DNA of 64,000 nucleotides, taken from the NCBI GenBank assembly GCA_002356215.1, contig AP017959.1, positions 1,752,195-1,816,194 of the forward strand. Reading direction: 5' to 3'. Below are positions 1 to 8,163 of this stretch, piece by piece. The DNA comes from [Synechococcus] sp. NIES-970 (GTDB taxonomy: Bacteria > Cyanobacteriota > Cyanobacteriia > Cyanobacteriales > MRBY01). Position 1 is the stretch's first letter, and every line of letters starts with the position of its first letter. The position numbers and the translations under genes were made by a program. The notes under the pieces are model-generated. The model was not told the origin of the DNA. It ran no database searches and saw nothing but the letters and a program-made list of their open reading frames with translations.

Positions 1-602
1 TTACCGAGGTAATGGTCGATACGGTAAACCTGTTCTTCTCGGCACACATTTCTCACCACACCGTTTAACACTTGGGCAGAGCTGAGGTCTTTGCCAAAGG
101 GTTTTTCGATGACCAGGCGATGTTTGATGGGATCATTGAGCATGCCTGCCGCCCCAAGATTTTTGATACCGGGGGGAAAGAATTTGGGAGAAACAGCAAG
201 ATAAAAGACGCGATTCCCCCTTGTCCCCCGTTGTTGATCGAGGTCTTCGAGGAGGGCTTTCAGCTTTTGGTAACTGTCGGCGTCGTCCATATTGCCGGAA
301 CAATAAAACAAGCCCTCGGCAAAATTTTTCCAGAGATCTTCGCTGCCAATGCCATCGGAAAATTCTTCAATCCCCTGGCGCATTTGCTCACGGAAATAGT
401 CATGGCTCCAGTCTCGACGCGCCACCCCGACAATAGTGAGTTCTGGGGGAAGGAGATTGTCTTTTTTGAGGGCGTAGAGGGAAGGGACAAGTTTGCGCTG
501 GGTGAGGTCACCGGAGGCGCCAAAAATCACGATGATGAGGGGATCAGGGGTACGTTCTTGGCGGAGTCCGACGCGGAGGGGATTTTCTTGGAGGGCAACC
601 AT
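1..602 (-). CDS. zwf: Glucose-6-phosphate dehydrogenase, N-terminal part (cut by window start)
   Basis: The first enzyme of the oxidative pentose phosphate pathway; it oxidises glucose 6-phosphate with NADP+ and supplies NADPH in the dark. About 200 N-terminal residues are visible. They include the Rossmann nucleotide-binding motif IFGASGDLT near residue 27, the EKPFGKDL substrate and coenzyme segment, and the RIDHYLG active-site motif at the window edge. The rest lies outside the window. The ATG at 602 is chosen because the frame begins [10 protein letters not shown] shortly before the Rossmann fold. It lies 80 bases downstream of tal on the same strand, the usual cyanobacterial tal-zwf (opcA) arrangement, so co-transcription is likely. 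Confidence 0.95.
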   Translation of the reverse strand, partial: MVALQENPLRVGLRQERTPDPLIIVIFGASGDLTQRKLVPSLYALKKDNLLPPELTIVGVARRDWSHDYFREQMRQGIEEFSDGIGSEDLWKNFAEGLFYCSGNMDDADSYQKLKALLEDLDQQRGTRGNRVFYLAVSPKFFPPGIKNLGAAGMLNDPIKHRLVIEKPFGKDLSSAQVLNGVVRNVCREEQVYRIDHYLG

Positions 603-682
603 ATTTTGGTGTTTGAAGGAGCGAGGGGTAAGACAGAGGGGAAAATATCCCCCTTGGGTCAGGGGGACAGGTTTCGGCTGGG

Positions 683-1828
683 TTAGACAGCGGCCAGTTG
701 TTCAACTTTGGCGGCGAGGGAAGCCATCAGGGATTCGAAGGGTTTGATAAATTTGTCGATGCCATCTTCGAGGAGTTCGGCCATCACGGCATCGAGGTCG
801 ATCGCCACATCTTCATCCTTGAGGGCAGCGATAATTTGTTCGGCTTGATCGACATTGGCATCGATGCGGCTGGCAGGATCGCAGTGGTCGGCACAGGCTT
901 CGATGGTGCCGGGGGGGAGGGTGTTGACGGTATCGGCCCCGACGAGTTCGTCCACATACATCACATCGCTGTAGTCAGGGTTTTTCGTGCCGGTGCTGGC
1001 CCAGAGGAGCCGTTGGGGCTTAGCGCCTTTGGCGGCAAGGGCTTGCCAGCGATCGCTACTAAAAATATCTAGGTAGTGCTGATAGGCGATTTTGGCGTTG
1101 GCGATCGCCACTTTTCCTTTGAGACTGATGAGTTTGCTAGCAACATCTTCACTGACCCCAGATTTAATTTTGGCGTCTAGTTGGTCGTCAATGTTCACAT
1201 CGATGCGGCTGAGGAAGAAACTGGCGACGGAGGCAATATTTTCGACACTTCCACCAGCGGCAGCCCGTTTTTCGAGCCCTTCGATGTAGGCCCAGGCAGT
1301 GTCAATGTAGGCTTGGACAGAAAATAGGAGCGTGACATTAACGTTAATACCTTCGGCGATCGCCTGGGTGACTGCGGGCAACCCTTCTGGAGTGCCGGGG
1401 ATTTTGATCATCACATTGGGGCGGCCAATTTCCTTAAAGTAGCGGCGGGCTTCGGCGATGGTGCTGGCGGTATCTTTAGCGATGGTGGGGGGGACTTCGA
1501 TACTGACGTAGCCGTCGAGGGCCTTGGTTTGGTTATAAACCTCAGCAAAGATATCGCAGGCGCTCGTAATGTCTTCAAAGACGAGAGATTCATAGATTTC
1601 TAGGGTCGACTTCCCTGCAGCGATGCCCTGTTTAATCGCTTCGTCGTAGATCTTGTTGCCGGCGATCGCCTTTTCGAAGATGGCCGGGTTAGAGGTAATC
1701 CCATGGATGCCCCGACTGCCGATGAGTTGGGCCAATTCCCCAGAGGTGATCAAATCCCGACTGAGGTTATCCATCCAGATACTCTGGCCGTATTTCTCAA
1801 TGTCAATAATCGGGTTCGCAGTAGCCAT
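683..1828 (-). CDS. tal: Transaldolase
   Basis: Transfers a dihydroxyacetone unit between sugar phosphates in the pentose phosphate pathway, through a Schiff-base lysine. The 381-residue protein is the longer TalB/TalC-like form found in cyanobacteria and actinobacteria. Visible motifs are [11 protein letters not shown] near the N-terminus, [12 protein letters not shown] carrying the catalytic lysine, and NVTLLFS. The reading frame is open to 1864, but the ATG at 1828 has an AAGGAGAA ribosome-binding site at the right distance and begins [16 protein letters not shown], so it is preferred. zwf follows on the same strand. The 440-base region upstream presumably holds its promoter. Confidence 0.95.
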   Translation of the reverse strand: MATANPIIDIEKYGQSIWMDNLSRDLITSGELAQLIGSRGIHGITSNPAIFEKAIAGNKIYDEAIKQGIAAGKSTLEIYESLVFEDITSACDIFAEVYNQTKALDGYVSIEVPPTIAKDTASTIAEARRYFKEIGRPNVMIKIPGTPEGLPAVTQAIAEGINVNVTLLFSVQAYIDTAWAYIEGLEKRAAAGGSVENIASVASFFLSRIDVNIDDQLDAKIKSGVSEDVASKLISLKGKVAIANAKIAYQHYLDIFSSDRWQALAAKGAKPQRLLWASTGTKNPDYSDVMYVDELVGADTVNTLPPGTIEACADHCDPASRIDANVDQAEQIIAALKDEDVAIDLDAVMAELLEDGIDKFIKPFESLMASLAAKVEQLAAV

Positions 1829-2267
1829 CGATAATTCTCCTTGTGCGTTTGGCGATCGCCCCAAGCCTTGTTTCTGATGTTTTTACAACTCAGTGGGGCG
1901 GGGGCACTACCCTCAACTTACCGGATCTTTTTAAAAGTGGCTTGGGATTGTTGAGGAACTTTTCACTTTTTAAAAAAATCTTGACCTACCTATGGGGGGA
2001 TTACCGCACCTATAAGTTGCTTCCCTGACCAATACCTAAGCAAAAATGTCTTTAAGGACTATTTTCGTTTGGGTTAATAACGCCCTAAACCCCTAGATCA
2101 CAGCCTATTTGCGCCAAGAAAAATCGAATTTTTCGCTTCGTCTGTAGGGGGAATTGCATTTATTAAATAAATATAAAAAATCACTGTTTGACAACATTTT
2201 GTAAGCAGAAAATACTGAATTAGATGATGATCTCGGTTGTCAATTTTGGGGCGATCTTAAAAGCACC
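1829..2267. other. Intergenic region upstream of tal, downstream of the HlyD-type gene
   Basis: No convincing gene is present; the short frames here lack a start with a ribosome-binding site and look random. Since both flanking genes are on the minus strand, it should contain the end of the HlyD-type transcript and the promoter of tal-zwf. I see AT-rich stretches around 2160-2215 but no unambiguous -35/-10 pair or terminator hairpin. Confidence 0.5.
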
Positions 2268-3647
2268 TTACTCAAAGGGTTGGACTTCGATTCGGTCACC
2301 ATCTTTAAGGAAAGCTGCTCCTTTGACCACAAGGCGATCGCCTGCCTGGATACCGCTGCGGATTTCAATTTCATCATTAGCCAGCAATTCCCCTAGTTCT
2401 ACTTCTAGGGCAACCACTGTATTATCCGGGTTGACACGGAAAACCGTGCCTTGGACACCGTCTTGGGGAATCACTGCCTCTGTGGGCACGCTGAAACTCT
2501 GGGCTTGGCTGAGGACAATATTGCCCCGGAGAAACATTCCTGGCTTAAGGTCGGCACTCTCGGGCAGGGTGATTTTGAGCGTTGCTTGGCGGGATTGCCG
2601 ATCAACTGTGGGGACAATCTCACGGATTTGCCCTGTAATGTTGAGAGTCTGGTCGCGATCACTGGTAATTTGAACTGTTTGGCCAACGGCGACTTCATTG
2701 AGCTGTGTTTCAGGAATGTTTGCTTCCAGCTCTAATTTCCCCGTTTCGAGAAGGGTAAATAGAGCGTCATTGGCAGAACTCAGGCTACCCAGTTGTGCGA
2801 ATTTTTCGATGATTTTTCCGGCACGGGGCGCAAAAATTTGGGTTTCTCGAAGACGAGTGCTCACCAAATTTACCTGGGCTTGGGCTTGCTGTAGTTGGGC
2901 TTCGGCCTGGGCCAGTACTTCGATCCGAGTGCCCCGGCGCAGTTCCCCCAGTCTCTGTTCTGCTTCTCGGAGGGTGGCTTGATTTTGGCTCACGCTGGCG
3001 GCCGCACCGTCACGTCTCGTGCGCGTCTCATCAAGGGTATCGGCGGCGATCGCCCCAGCTTCAAAAAGTTCTTGGTTCCGGCGGAGGCGCTGCTCCGTGA
3101 GGGACAGATCTGCTTGACTCCGGCTAAGGGCAGCGGTGGCTTGATTGACCTGTTCCTGGGCCCGGGCAATCTCTTCTGGGCGCGCCCCGGCCCTGAGTTC
3201 TGCGAGGCGAGCCTGGGCTTGGGTCACTTGGGCTTGGGCTTGGCGGAGTTCGGCCTGGAGCGTGCTGTTATCGAGTTGTACCAGGAGTTGACCCGCTTGC
3301 ACCGTGGCCCCCTCATCTACGAGTACATTGGTGATTTGGAGACCGGGACTGGCGGCAGTAATCGAGACGAGATCTGAGGCAGTGACAGTACCGACAACGC
3401 TCATGGTTTTGGCGATCGCCTGGGGTTCAACGGTGAGGGTAGTAACGGTACGCCCGGGGGCTTGACTGATTGCATTCGCCGCCGAAGCTGCATCTTCTGG
3501 CGCTGGTGCGACCAGTTGTCCCCCAGCATAGGCAACGATCACCCCGATCAAAATTCCCGCCCCCAAAGCCTGCCAGGGAAGCTTTCCAGAACGTTGAACC
3601 GCCGCAGTGGTCTCTGGCGAATCGGGTTTGGGCGCGAGTTGAGTCAC
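2268..3647 (-). CDS. RND/HlyD-type efflux periplasmic adaptor subunit
   Basis: A membrane fusion protein that would link an inner-membrane pump to an outer-membrane channel. The 459-residue product has an N-terminal membrane anchor (about residues 27-48). It is followed by the first half of a lipoyl/barrel-sandwich domain (ITNVLVDEGATVQAGQLL), a long Gln/Ala-rich coiled coil (about residues 130-270), the second lipoyl half with IFAPRAGKI, and a beta-barrel domain with PGMFLRG. The start is GTG at 3647. No pump or outer-membrane gene adjoins it, so the substrate cannot be inferred and it is probably an orphan adaptor working with a pump encoded elsewhere. Confidence 0.9.
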   Translation of the reverse strand: MTQLAPKPDSPETTAAVQRSGKLPWQALGAGILIGVIVAYAGGQLVAPAPEDAASAANAISQAPGRTVTTLTVEPQAIAKTMSVVGTVTASDLVSITAASPGLQITNVLVDEGATVQAGQLLVQLDNSTLQAELRQAQAQVTQAQARLAELRAGARPEEIARAQEQVNQATAALSRSQADLSLTEQRLRRNQELFEAGAIAADTLDETRTRRDGAAASVSQNQATLREAEQRLGELRRGTRIEVLAQAEAQLQQAQAQVNLVSTRLRETQIFAPRAGKIIEKFAQLGSLSSANDALFTLLETGKLELEANIPETQLNEVAVGQTVQITSDRDQTLNITGQIREIVPTVDRQSRQATLKITLPESADLKPGMFLRGNIVLSQAQSFSVPTEAVIPQDGVQGTVFRVNPDNTVVALEVELGELLANDEIEIRSGIQAGDRLVVKGAAFLKDGDRIEVQPFE

Positions 3648-3825
3648 GGTAAAATGCTTGTAATATTGCTTAATAAATCATTGTAAAAAATTTTCTGGGG
3701 ATTTGGGAAACTTCCTTAAAAGTCTTTTTAGCAGAGTCCTTCGACCCAAACAGTATTTTTTTTTTGCTGTACGCTTGGGTTTTCGATGGCGGAGAGAAAA
3801 ATAAAATGCAAATTTTTAGAAAAAA

Positions 3826-4824
3826 CTAAGTCAAAGCGCCACCACAGCTAGATCCGCTCCCTGCTGTACAACCATAGCAATAGGGTTTTGTGGCCACCGT
3901 TTCGAGCAAATCTAAAGACTGCGCCTCTAGACAATCCGCCACCGTGATTCGCTTCCCAGCAGCGGTGTAGGCAGGTAAATCTTCCATCTGGTTAAAGTCA
4001 CAATCGAAAATATTCCCCTGGTAGTCTACCGACAATTGATTCCGACACATCAGGTTGGTTACCGTCGTCTCATTGTGGTGGTCGGCGAGAAAGCGAAGAT
4101 AAGGTCTGTAGAGTTCGTGAGCTTGGAGATAATGTTTCACCCGACCGATGGGCAAATTGGTAATCGTAAATAGGTGATTAAACCGAATCTGGAAATGCTC
4201 CTTTAGATAAGTCTTGTAGTCCTGTTCCAAGCTTGTTTGGCTGGGGGTAAGGGAAAAATCTGTATTGCGGGGCACGGGCGGATTGTAAACCAAATCCAAG
4301 ACTAACTCGGGATCGCGGCCATAACCCAAGGCGTTTAACCGTTGGAGGGCCGCAATGGAATCTTGATAAACCCCAGTCCCCCGTTGGCGATCGACATTAT
4401 TTTCTAAATAGCAGGGTAGAGACGCCACCACCCGCACCTGATTTTGGGCGAAATATTCCGGCAAATCTTCATAACCAGGCACAAAGAAAATCGTCAGATT
4501 CGAGCGCACAATGACTTCTTTGCCGGTTTCCCGGGCAGCGGCCACCAAAGGCCGAAAACCGTAGTGCATTTCTGGAGCCCCCCCGGTGAGATCTACCGTT
4601 TGGATTTGGGGAAAGGTGCGAATCAGTTGAATCAGTTGCTCACAAATCTCTGGGCTGAGTTCTTCAGTGCGATTTGGCCCTGCTTCCACGTGGCAATGGG
4701 TACAGGCGAGATTACATTTTTTGCCGAGGTTGATCTGGAGGACACGAATGGAGGTTTTGGTTAGGGGTTGGCCGAGGGCTTGAGTAAAAGGTGTAATGGC
4801 AGTCGGAGAGGGTGTTTGAACCAT
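3826..4824 (-). CDS. arsS: Arsenosugar biosynthesis radical SAM protein ArsS
   Basis: A radical SAM enzyme that, in known systems, attaches a 5'-deoxyadenosyl group to dimethylated arsenic, making the precursor of oxo-arsenosugars. The 332-residue product has the CxxxCxxC iron-sulfur motif at C37, C41 and C44, the TGGAPEMH segment, and a C-terminal DUF3641-type domain with Cys-rich ending (YCYGCTAGSGSSCGG) that may hold an auxiliary cluster or bind arsenic. It starts 33 bases after the end of arsM on the same strand, so the two form an operon. This gene order and domain content make the assignment firm. Confidence 0.92.
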   Translation of the reverse strand: MVQTPSPTAITPFTQALGQPLTKTSIRVLQINLGKKCNLACTHCHVEAGPNRTEELSPEICEQLIQLIRTFPQIQTVDLTGGAPEMHYGFRPLVAAARETGKEVIVRSNLTIFFVPGYEDLPEYFAQNQVRVVASLPCYLENNVDRQRGTGVYQDSIAALQRLNALGYGRDPELVLDLVYNPPVPRNTDFSLTPSQTSLEQDYKTYLKEHFQIRFNHLFTITNLPIGRVKHYLQAHELYRPYLRFLADHHNETTVTNLMCRNQLSVDYQGNIFDCDFNQMEDLPAYTAAGKRITVADCLEAQSLDLLETVATKPYCYGCTAGSGSSCGGALT

Positions 4825-4857
4825 GGAGATCTCAAAAATAATTTTAGGCCAGAAATT

Positions 4858-6045
4858 TTAGCAACAGCTCTCGGGCGTGCAACAAGCAGTATCACCATTC
4901 AATTGGGTGAGGTGATAGTCTTCGCCTTTGGTGACTTGGGGAGAGCGACGGGCCTTGGCCTGGCAATTGAACTCTGGCGCTGCTTCGAGGGGGATTTCTT
5001 GGTAGGGGGGAACGGGGATAAATTGTCCGGCGTAGGGGCCGTCGGGACTGGTCAAAAGCTGGAAGGTTTTATCGCACACGGCCATTCTTTCGCCTCGACA
5101 ATAGGTGTGCCCATCGTCATCTTGGATCTGTTGCCAGGGGCCTTTGTAAATGACAGCCTGATTGCGTTCGAGACAAATCCCTTCTTTACCCTTGTAGGCC
5201 CGCACAGTCATAGAGCGAAATTCGATGCCGTCGATGGTTTGCCAGGGCTCTGGGGCATAGCTGAGAATTTCGACCCCATAAAAACCCGCTGCTTCAAACA
5301 TTTGCAAAAACTCTGCTTCGAGGAAAGCCCCAGCAATACAACCACTCCATAGCTCGGGATCGTTGAGGATTTTTTCGCTGGGTGGCTCGTCGCAAACAAT
5401 ATCCGAGATGACAGCCCGGCCCCCTTTTTTCAGGACCCGGTGAATTTCCTGGAACAGTTGCCGTTTGTCGCTGGGTTTAACCAGATTTAAAACGCAGTTG
5501 GAAATGACCAGATCAATACTTTCGTCGGCAATTAAAGGAGATTCGGCCCGGAGGCGATCGCCTTCTGCTTCGTAGCGGGCCACATCTTCGATGGTGTTAA
5601 TCGGATTTTTCTGGAGCCAAGCCTGGAGTGGGGCGAGGGGTAGCTTTAAATCCTGGATTTTGCCTTTGACAAATTCTGTATTCTGAAAGCCAATTTTTTT
5701 GGCGATCGCCCCTTGGTATTTACGGGCGAGATTTAACATCACATCATTAAAATCAACGCCAATCACCTGCCCCGTCGGCCCCACCTTCTGGGCGACCATG
5801 TAGCAGTTTTTCCCTGCCCCAGACCCAAGATCCAAGACCACATCCCCCGGTTTTGCATAGCGGGTCGGATCACCGCAGCCATAGTCTTTCGTCAAAATTT
5901 CTTCAGGAATCACATCCAAATAATGGACATCCTGGTATTCCGTCGGACAACAGAGACTCGGCTCATGCTCCTGGGCACCCGCTTGATAACGGCTCAGGAC
6001 AGCATCTTCAACATGGTAGTGAGGCGTAGCAGTAGTTTCTGGCAT
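4858..6045 (-). CDS. arsM: Arsenite S-adenosylmethionine methyltransferase ArsM
   Basis: Methylates trivalent arsenic, providing dimethylarsenic for ArsS. The 395-residue protein has the SAM-binding motif VLDLGSGAGKN at about residues 70-80, paired cysteines C32-C33 and C57 near the N-terminus, and SNCVLNLV in the Rossmann core. After the methyltransferase domain it carries an extra C-terminal part ending in two Cys pairs (CCTPESCC), typical of the long ArsM form that accompanies ArsS. The start at 6045 fits the family N-terminus. It is the first gene of the arsM-arsS operon; no arsR-like regulator is adjacent. Confidence 0.92.
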   Translation of the reverse strand: MPETTATPHYHVEDAVLSRYQAGAQEHEPSLCCPTEYQDVHYLDVIPEEILTKDYGCGDPTRYAKPGDVVLDLGSGAGKNCYMVAQKVGPTGQVIGVDFNDVMLNLARKYQGAIAKKIGFQNTEFVKGKIQDLKLPLAPLQAWLQKNPINTIEDVARYEAEGDRLRAESPLIADESIDLVISNCVLNLVKPSDKRQLFQEIHRVLKKGGRAVISDIVCDEPPSEKILNDPELWSGCIAGAFLEAEFLQMFEAAGFYGVEILSYAPEPWQTIDGIEFRSMTVRAYKGKEGICLERNQAVIYKGPWQQIQDDDGHTYCRGERMAVCDKTFQLLTSPDGPYAGQFIPVPPYQEIPLEAAPEFNCQAKARRSPQVTKGEDYHLTQLNGDTACCTPESCC

Positions 6046-6243
6046 TAAATTCGTTCAGATTTCAAACAACGGCAGAGAATTGGGATGATCATATCGATAA
6101 TTGCTGAAAATTTCCTGAAATAGCCCCAATCCGTCGCTCAATCTCCTGACTTTCTCGCCCTTCGCTGGCCCAGTCCCCTATATTTGCCCTAGGGTTCTTG
6201 CCTACAATGGGAAAGAACAAATTTTTTGCCCCGGCCTTCAACC

Positions 6244-7359
6244 ATGACCCCAAATGCCGCCCCCGTTGGAACCGATTTTGATCGTGCCATGATGCAACGG
6301 TGCATTACCCTGGCAAAGCAGGCAGCGGGCAGAACAGCACCCAACCCAATGGTGGGAGCCGTTGTCGTTAAAGATGGTCAAATTATTGGCGAAGGTTTTC
6401 ACCCAGGGGCAGGGCAACCCCACGCGGAGGTGTTTGCCCTCCGGGAAGCGGGGGAAGCGGCCCGAGGTGCCACTATCTATGTGAGCTTAGAACCCTGTAA
6501 TCACCATGGCAGAACACCCCCCTGTAGTCAGGCGGTGGTCAAAGCCGGCGTTAAAAAAGTCGTGGTGGGGATGGTGGATCCGAATCCGCTCGTTGCTGGG
6601 GGCGGCTTACAAACCCTCAGGGATGCAGGCATTGAAGTGCTAGTGGGCGTTGAAGAAGCGGCTTGCCGGGAACTGAATGCGGGCTTTATTTGGCGGATGC
6701 TACACAAGCGGCCATTTGGCATCTTGAAATATGCGATGACCCTTGATGGCAAAATTGCGACGACCACGGGCCATAGCGCTTGGATTACCCACCAGGAAAC
6801 GCGCAATCAGGTGTATGACCTCCGCTCCCGCTGTGATGCGGTGATTGTCGGGGGAAACACAGTACGCCTTGATAATCCGTACCTAACCACCCATGCACTG
6901 ACGCCCCATAATCCTTTGCGGGTGGTCGTCAGTCAGTCTCTAGATCTGCCAGACGATCGCCATTTGTGGGATGTAACCATCGCACCAACGGTGGTGATTA
7001 CCCAAGCAACCGCCAACCTAGAAATGCAGGATTTTTTACGGCAACGGGGAGTAGAAGTAGTACACATTGATCCAGTTTCCCCCGATGGGGTGATGCAATA
7101 CCTCTATGACCAGGGCTGTTTGCAGGTGTTGTGGGAATGTGGTGGCACCTTGGCGGCAGCGGCGATCGCCTCGGGCAGCATCCAAAAGGTGATGGCTTTT
7201 ATCGCCCCGAAAATTATTGGTGGCCAAGGGGCACCGACCCCTGTAGGTAACTTGGGTTTAACGTTGATGGACCAGGCGATCGCCCTCGAAAATGTCCAAC
7301 TTCAATCCATTGGCCATGATTTCTTGTTGACTGGCGATCTTCCTAATTTGGAAAAATAA
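6244..7359 (+). CDS. ribD: Bifunctional riboflavin biosynthesis deaminase/reductase
   Basis: Catalyses two consecutive steps of riboflavin synthesis: deamination of the diaminopyrimidine from GTP cyclohydrolase II, then reduction of its ribosyl side chain. The N-terminal cytidine-deaminase-like half has the zinc motif HAEV and EPCNHHGRTPPC. The C-terminal dihydrofolate-reductase-like half begins near KYAMTLDGKIAT and has VGGNTVRLDNP. The frame can be extended to a TTG at 6226, but the ATG at 6244 (MTPNAAPVG) is preferred. It is a single plus-strand gene amid minus-strand neighbours, divergent from arsM. Confidence 0.95.
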   Translation: MTPNAAPVGTDFDRAMMQRCITLAKQAAGRTAPNPMVGAVVVKDGQIIGEGFHPGAGQPHAEVFALREAGEAARGATIYVSLEPCNHHGRTPPCSQAVVKAGVKKVVVGMVDPNPLVAGGGLQTLRDAGIEVLVGVEEAACRELNAGFIWRMLHKRPFGILKYAMTLDGKIATTTGHSAWITHQETRNQVYDLRSRCDAVIVGGNTVRLDNPYLTTHALTPHNPLRVVVSQSLDLPDDRHLWDVTIAPTVVITQATANLEMQDFLRQRGVEVVHIDPVSPDGVMQYLYDQGCLQVLWECGGTLAAAAIASGSIQKVMAFIAPKIIGGQGAPTPVGNLGLTLMDQAIALENVQLQSIGHDFLLTGDLPNLEK

Positions 7360-7454
7360 TTTGCCGCACTGAGCTTCACATGAGACGTAACCAGGAAAAT
7401 AGCTCTGTGGCGGTGGGTTGCCAATGGGCGATCGCTACCATTGAAAAGATGAAT

Positions 7455-7802
7455 CTAAAAAAGATTCCTATCTTCAAGCATAAGTTGAATGCAAGCTTGA
7501 AGGGGATTTAATTTCGTTTGCACGATGCTCCAGACAATTTTGGTATTGATACGGAAATAAGTATGAGCAATAATATCCCTCAAGCCAGCAATCTTCTTCC
7601 ATTCAATTTGTGGATATTGCTCGCGTAGAGAATTGGGAATTTGTTTTGTTGCTTCGCCAATAATTTGTAAATTGTGGGCGATCGCATCAATAGTTTGACT
7701 GTCTTCACAAAGCTCTTCATAGGTCAGATTTTTGGCATAGCTTTGGATTTTTTCGATGCTCGTCAGAATATCATTGAGATAGAGGCGAAGGCTACGGGAC
7801 AT
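7455..7802 (-). CDS. hepT: HepT-type (DUF86) ribonuclease toxin
   Basis: Probable toxin of a type VII HepT/MntA toxin-antitoxin pair. The 115-residue helical protein has the RX4HXY motif at R75, H80 and Y82 (RDIIAHTY). In studied homologues this site is a HEPN RNase centre, and the tyrosine is AMPylated by MntA. The reading frame overlaps the end of the upstream mntA gene by 11 bases, showing translational coupling. The family assignment is firm; toxicity is inferred from homology. Confidence 0.9.
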   Translation of the reverse strand: MSRSLRLYLNDILTSIEKIQSYAKNLTYEELCEDSQTIDAIAHNLQIIGEATKQIPNSLREQYPQIEWKKIAGLRDIIAHTYFRINTKIVWSIVQTKLNPLQACIQLMLEDRNLF

Positions 7803-8097
7803 AAATTGCTTGTTTAAGGATATTTTCTCTAATTTGAGGTTTGAGATCTTCTTTGATAACGAGATCTACTCTGCGGTTAAATAGCTCCTCAAGAAAAAAC
7901 TTAAAATCCATATAGATATCGAATGTGAGTTCGGTGTCAAACTCCACCAGAAAATCTAAATCACTATCGATAGTCGCTTCGTCACGGGCAGTAGAACCAA
8001 ATAGAGCAAGTGACTTCACCCCAAATTTTTCGAGCTGATCGCGGTACTTGGTAAGGTGAGCAATGACAAAACTTTGCTTCAGTATTTCGGGTTTCAT
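7792..8097 (-). CDS. mntA: MntA-type minimal nucleotidyltransferase antitoxin
   Basis: Probable antitoxin that transfers AMP from ATP to its HepT partner. The 101-residue protein has the nucleotidyltransferase signature GSTARDEATIDSDLD (G34, S35, D46, D48), the metal-binding G-S...D-x-D pattern of minimal nucleotidyltransferases. The frame is open to 8121, but the ATG at 8097 (MKPEILKQS) has an AGGTGA ribosome-binding site, so it is preferred. It precedes hepT with an 11-base overlap, the usual order for the pair. Confidence 0.9.
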   Translation of the reverse strand: MKPEILKQSFVIAHLTKYRDQLEKFGVKSLALFGSTARDEATIDSDLDFLVEFDTELTFDIYMDFKFFLEELFNRRVDLVIKEDLKPQIRENILKQAIYVP

Positions 8098-8163
8098 AAA
8101 ATCACCTGCCGACAGTGACACACGTCCTATCGTGATTGTACTGAACGCTCTGGCGATCGCCTT

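Noticed and set aside
72-686. Plus-strand 204-codon frame opposite zwf
   Set aside because: It is the shadow of zwf, which has clear active-site motifs on the minus strand.
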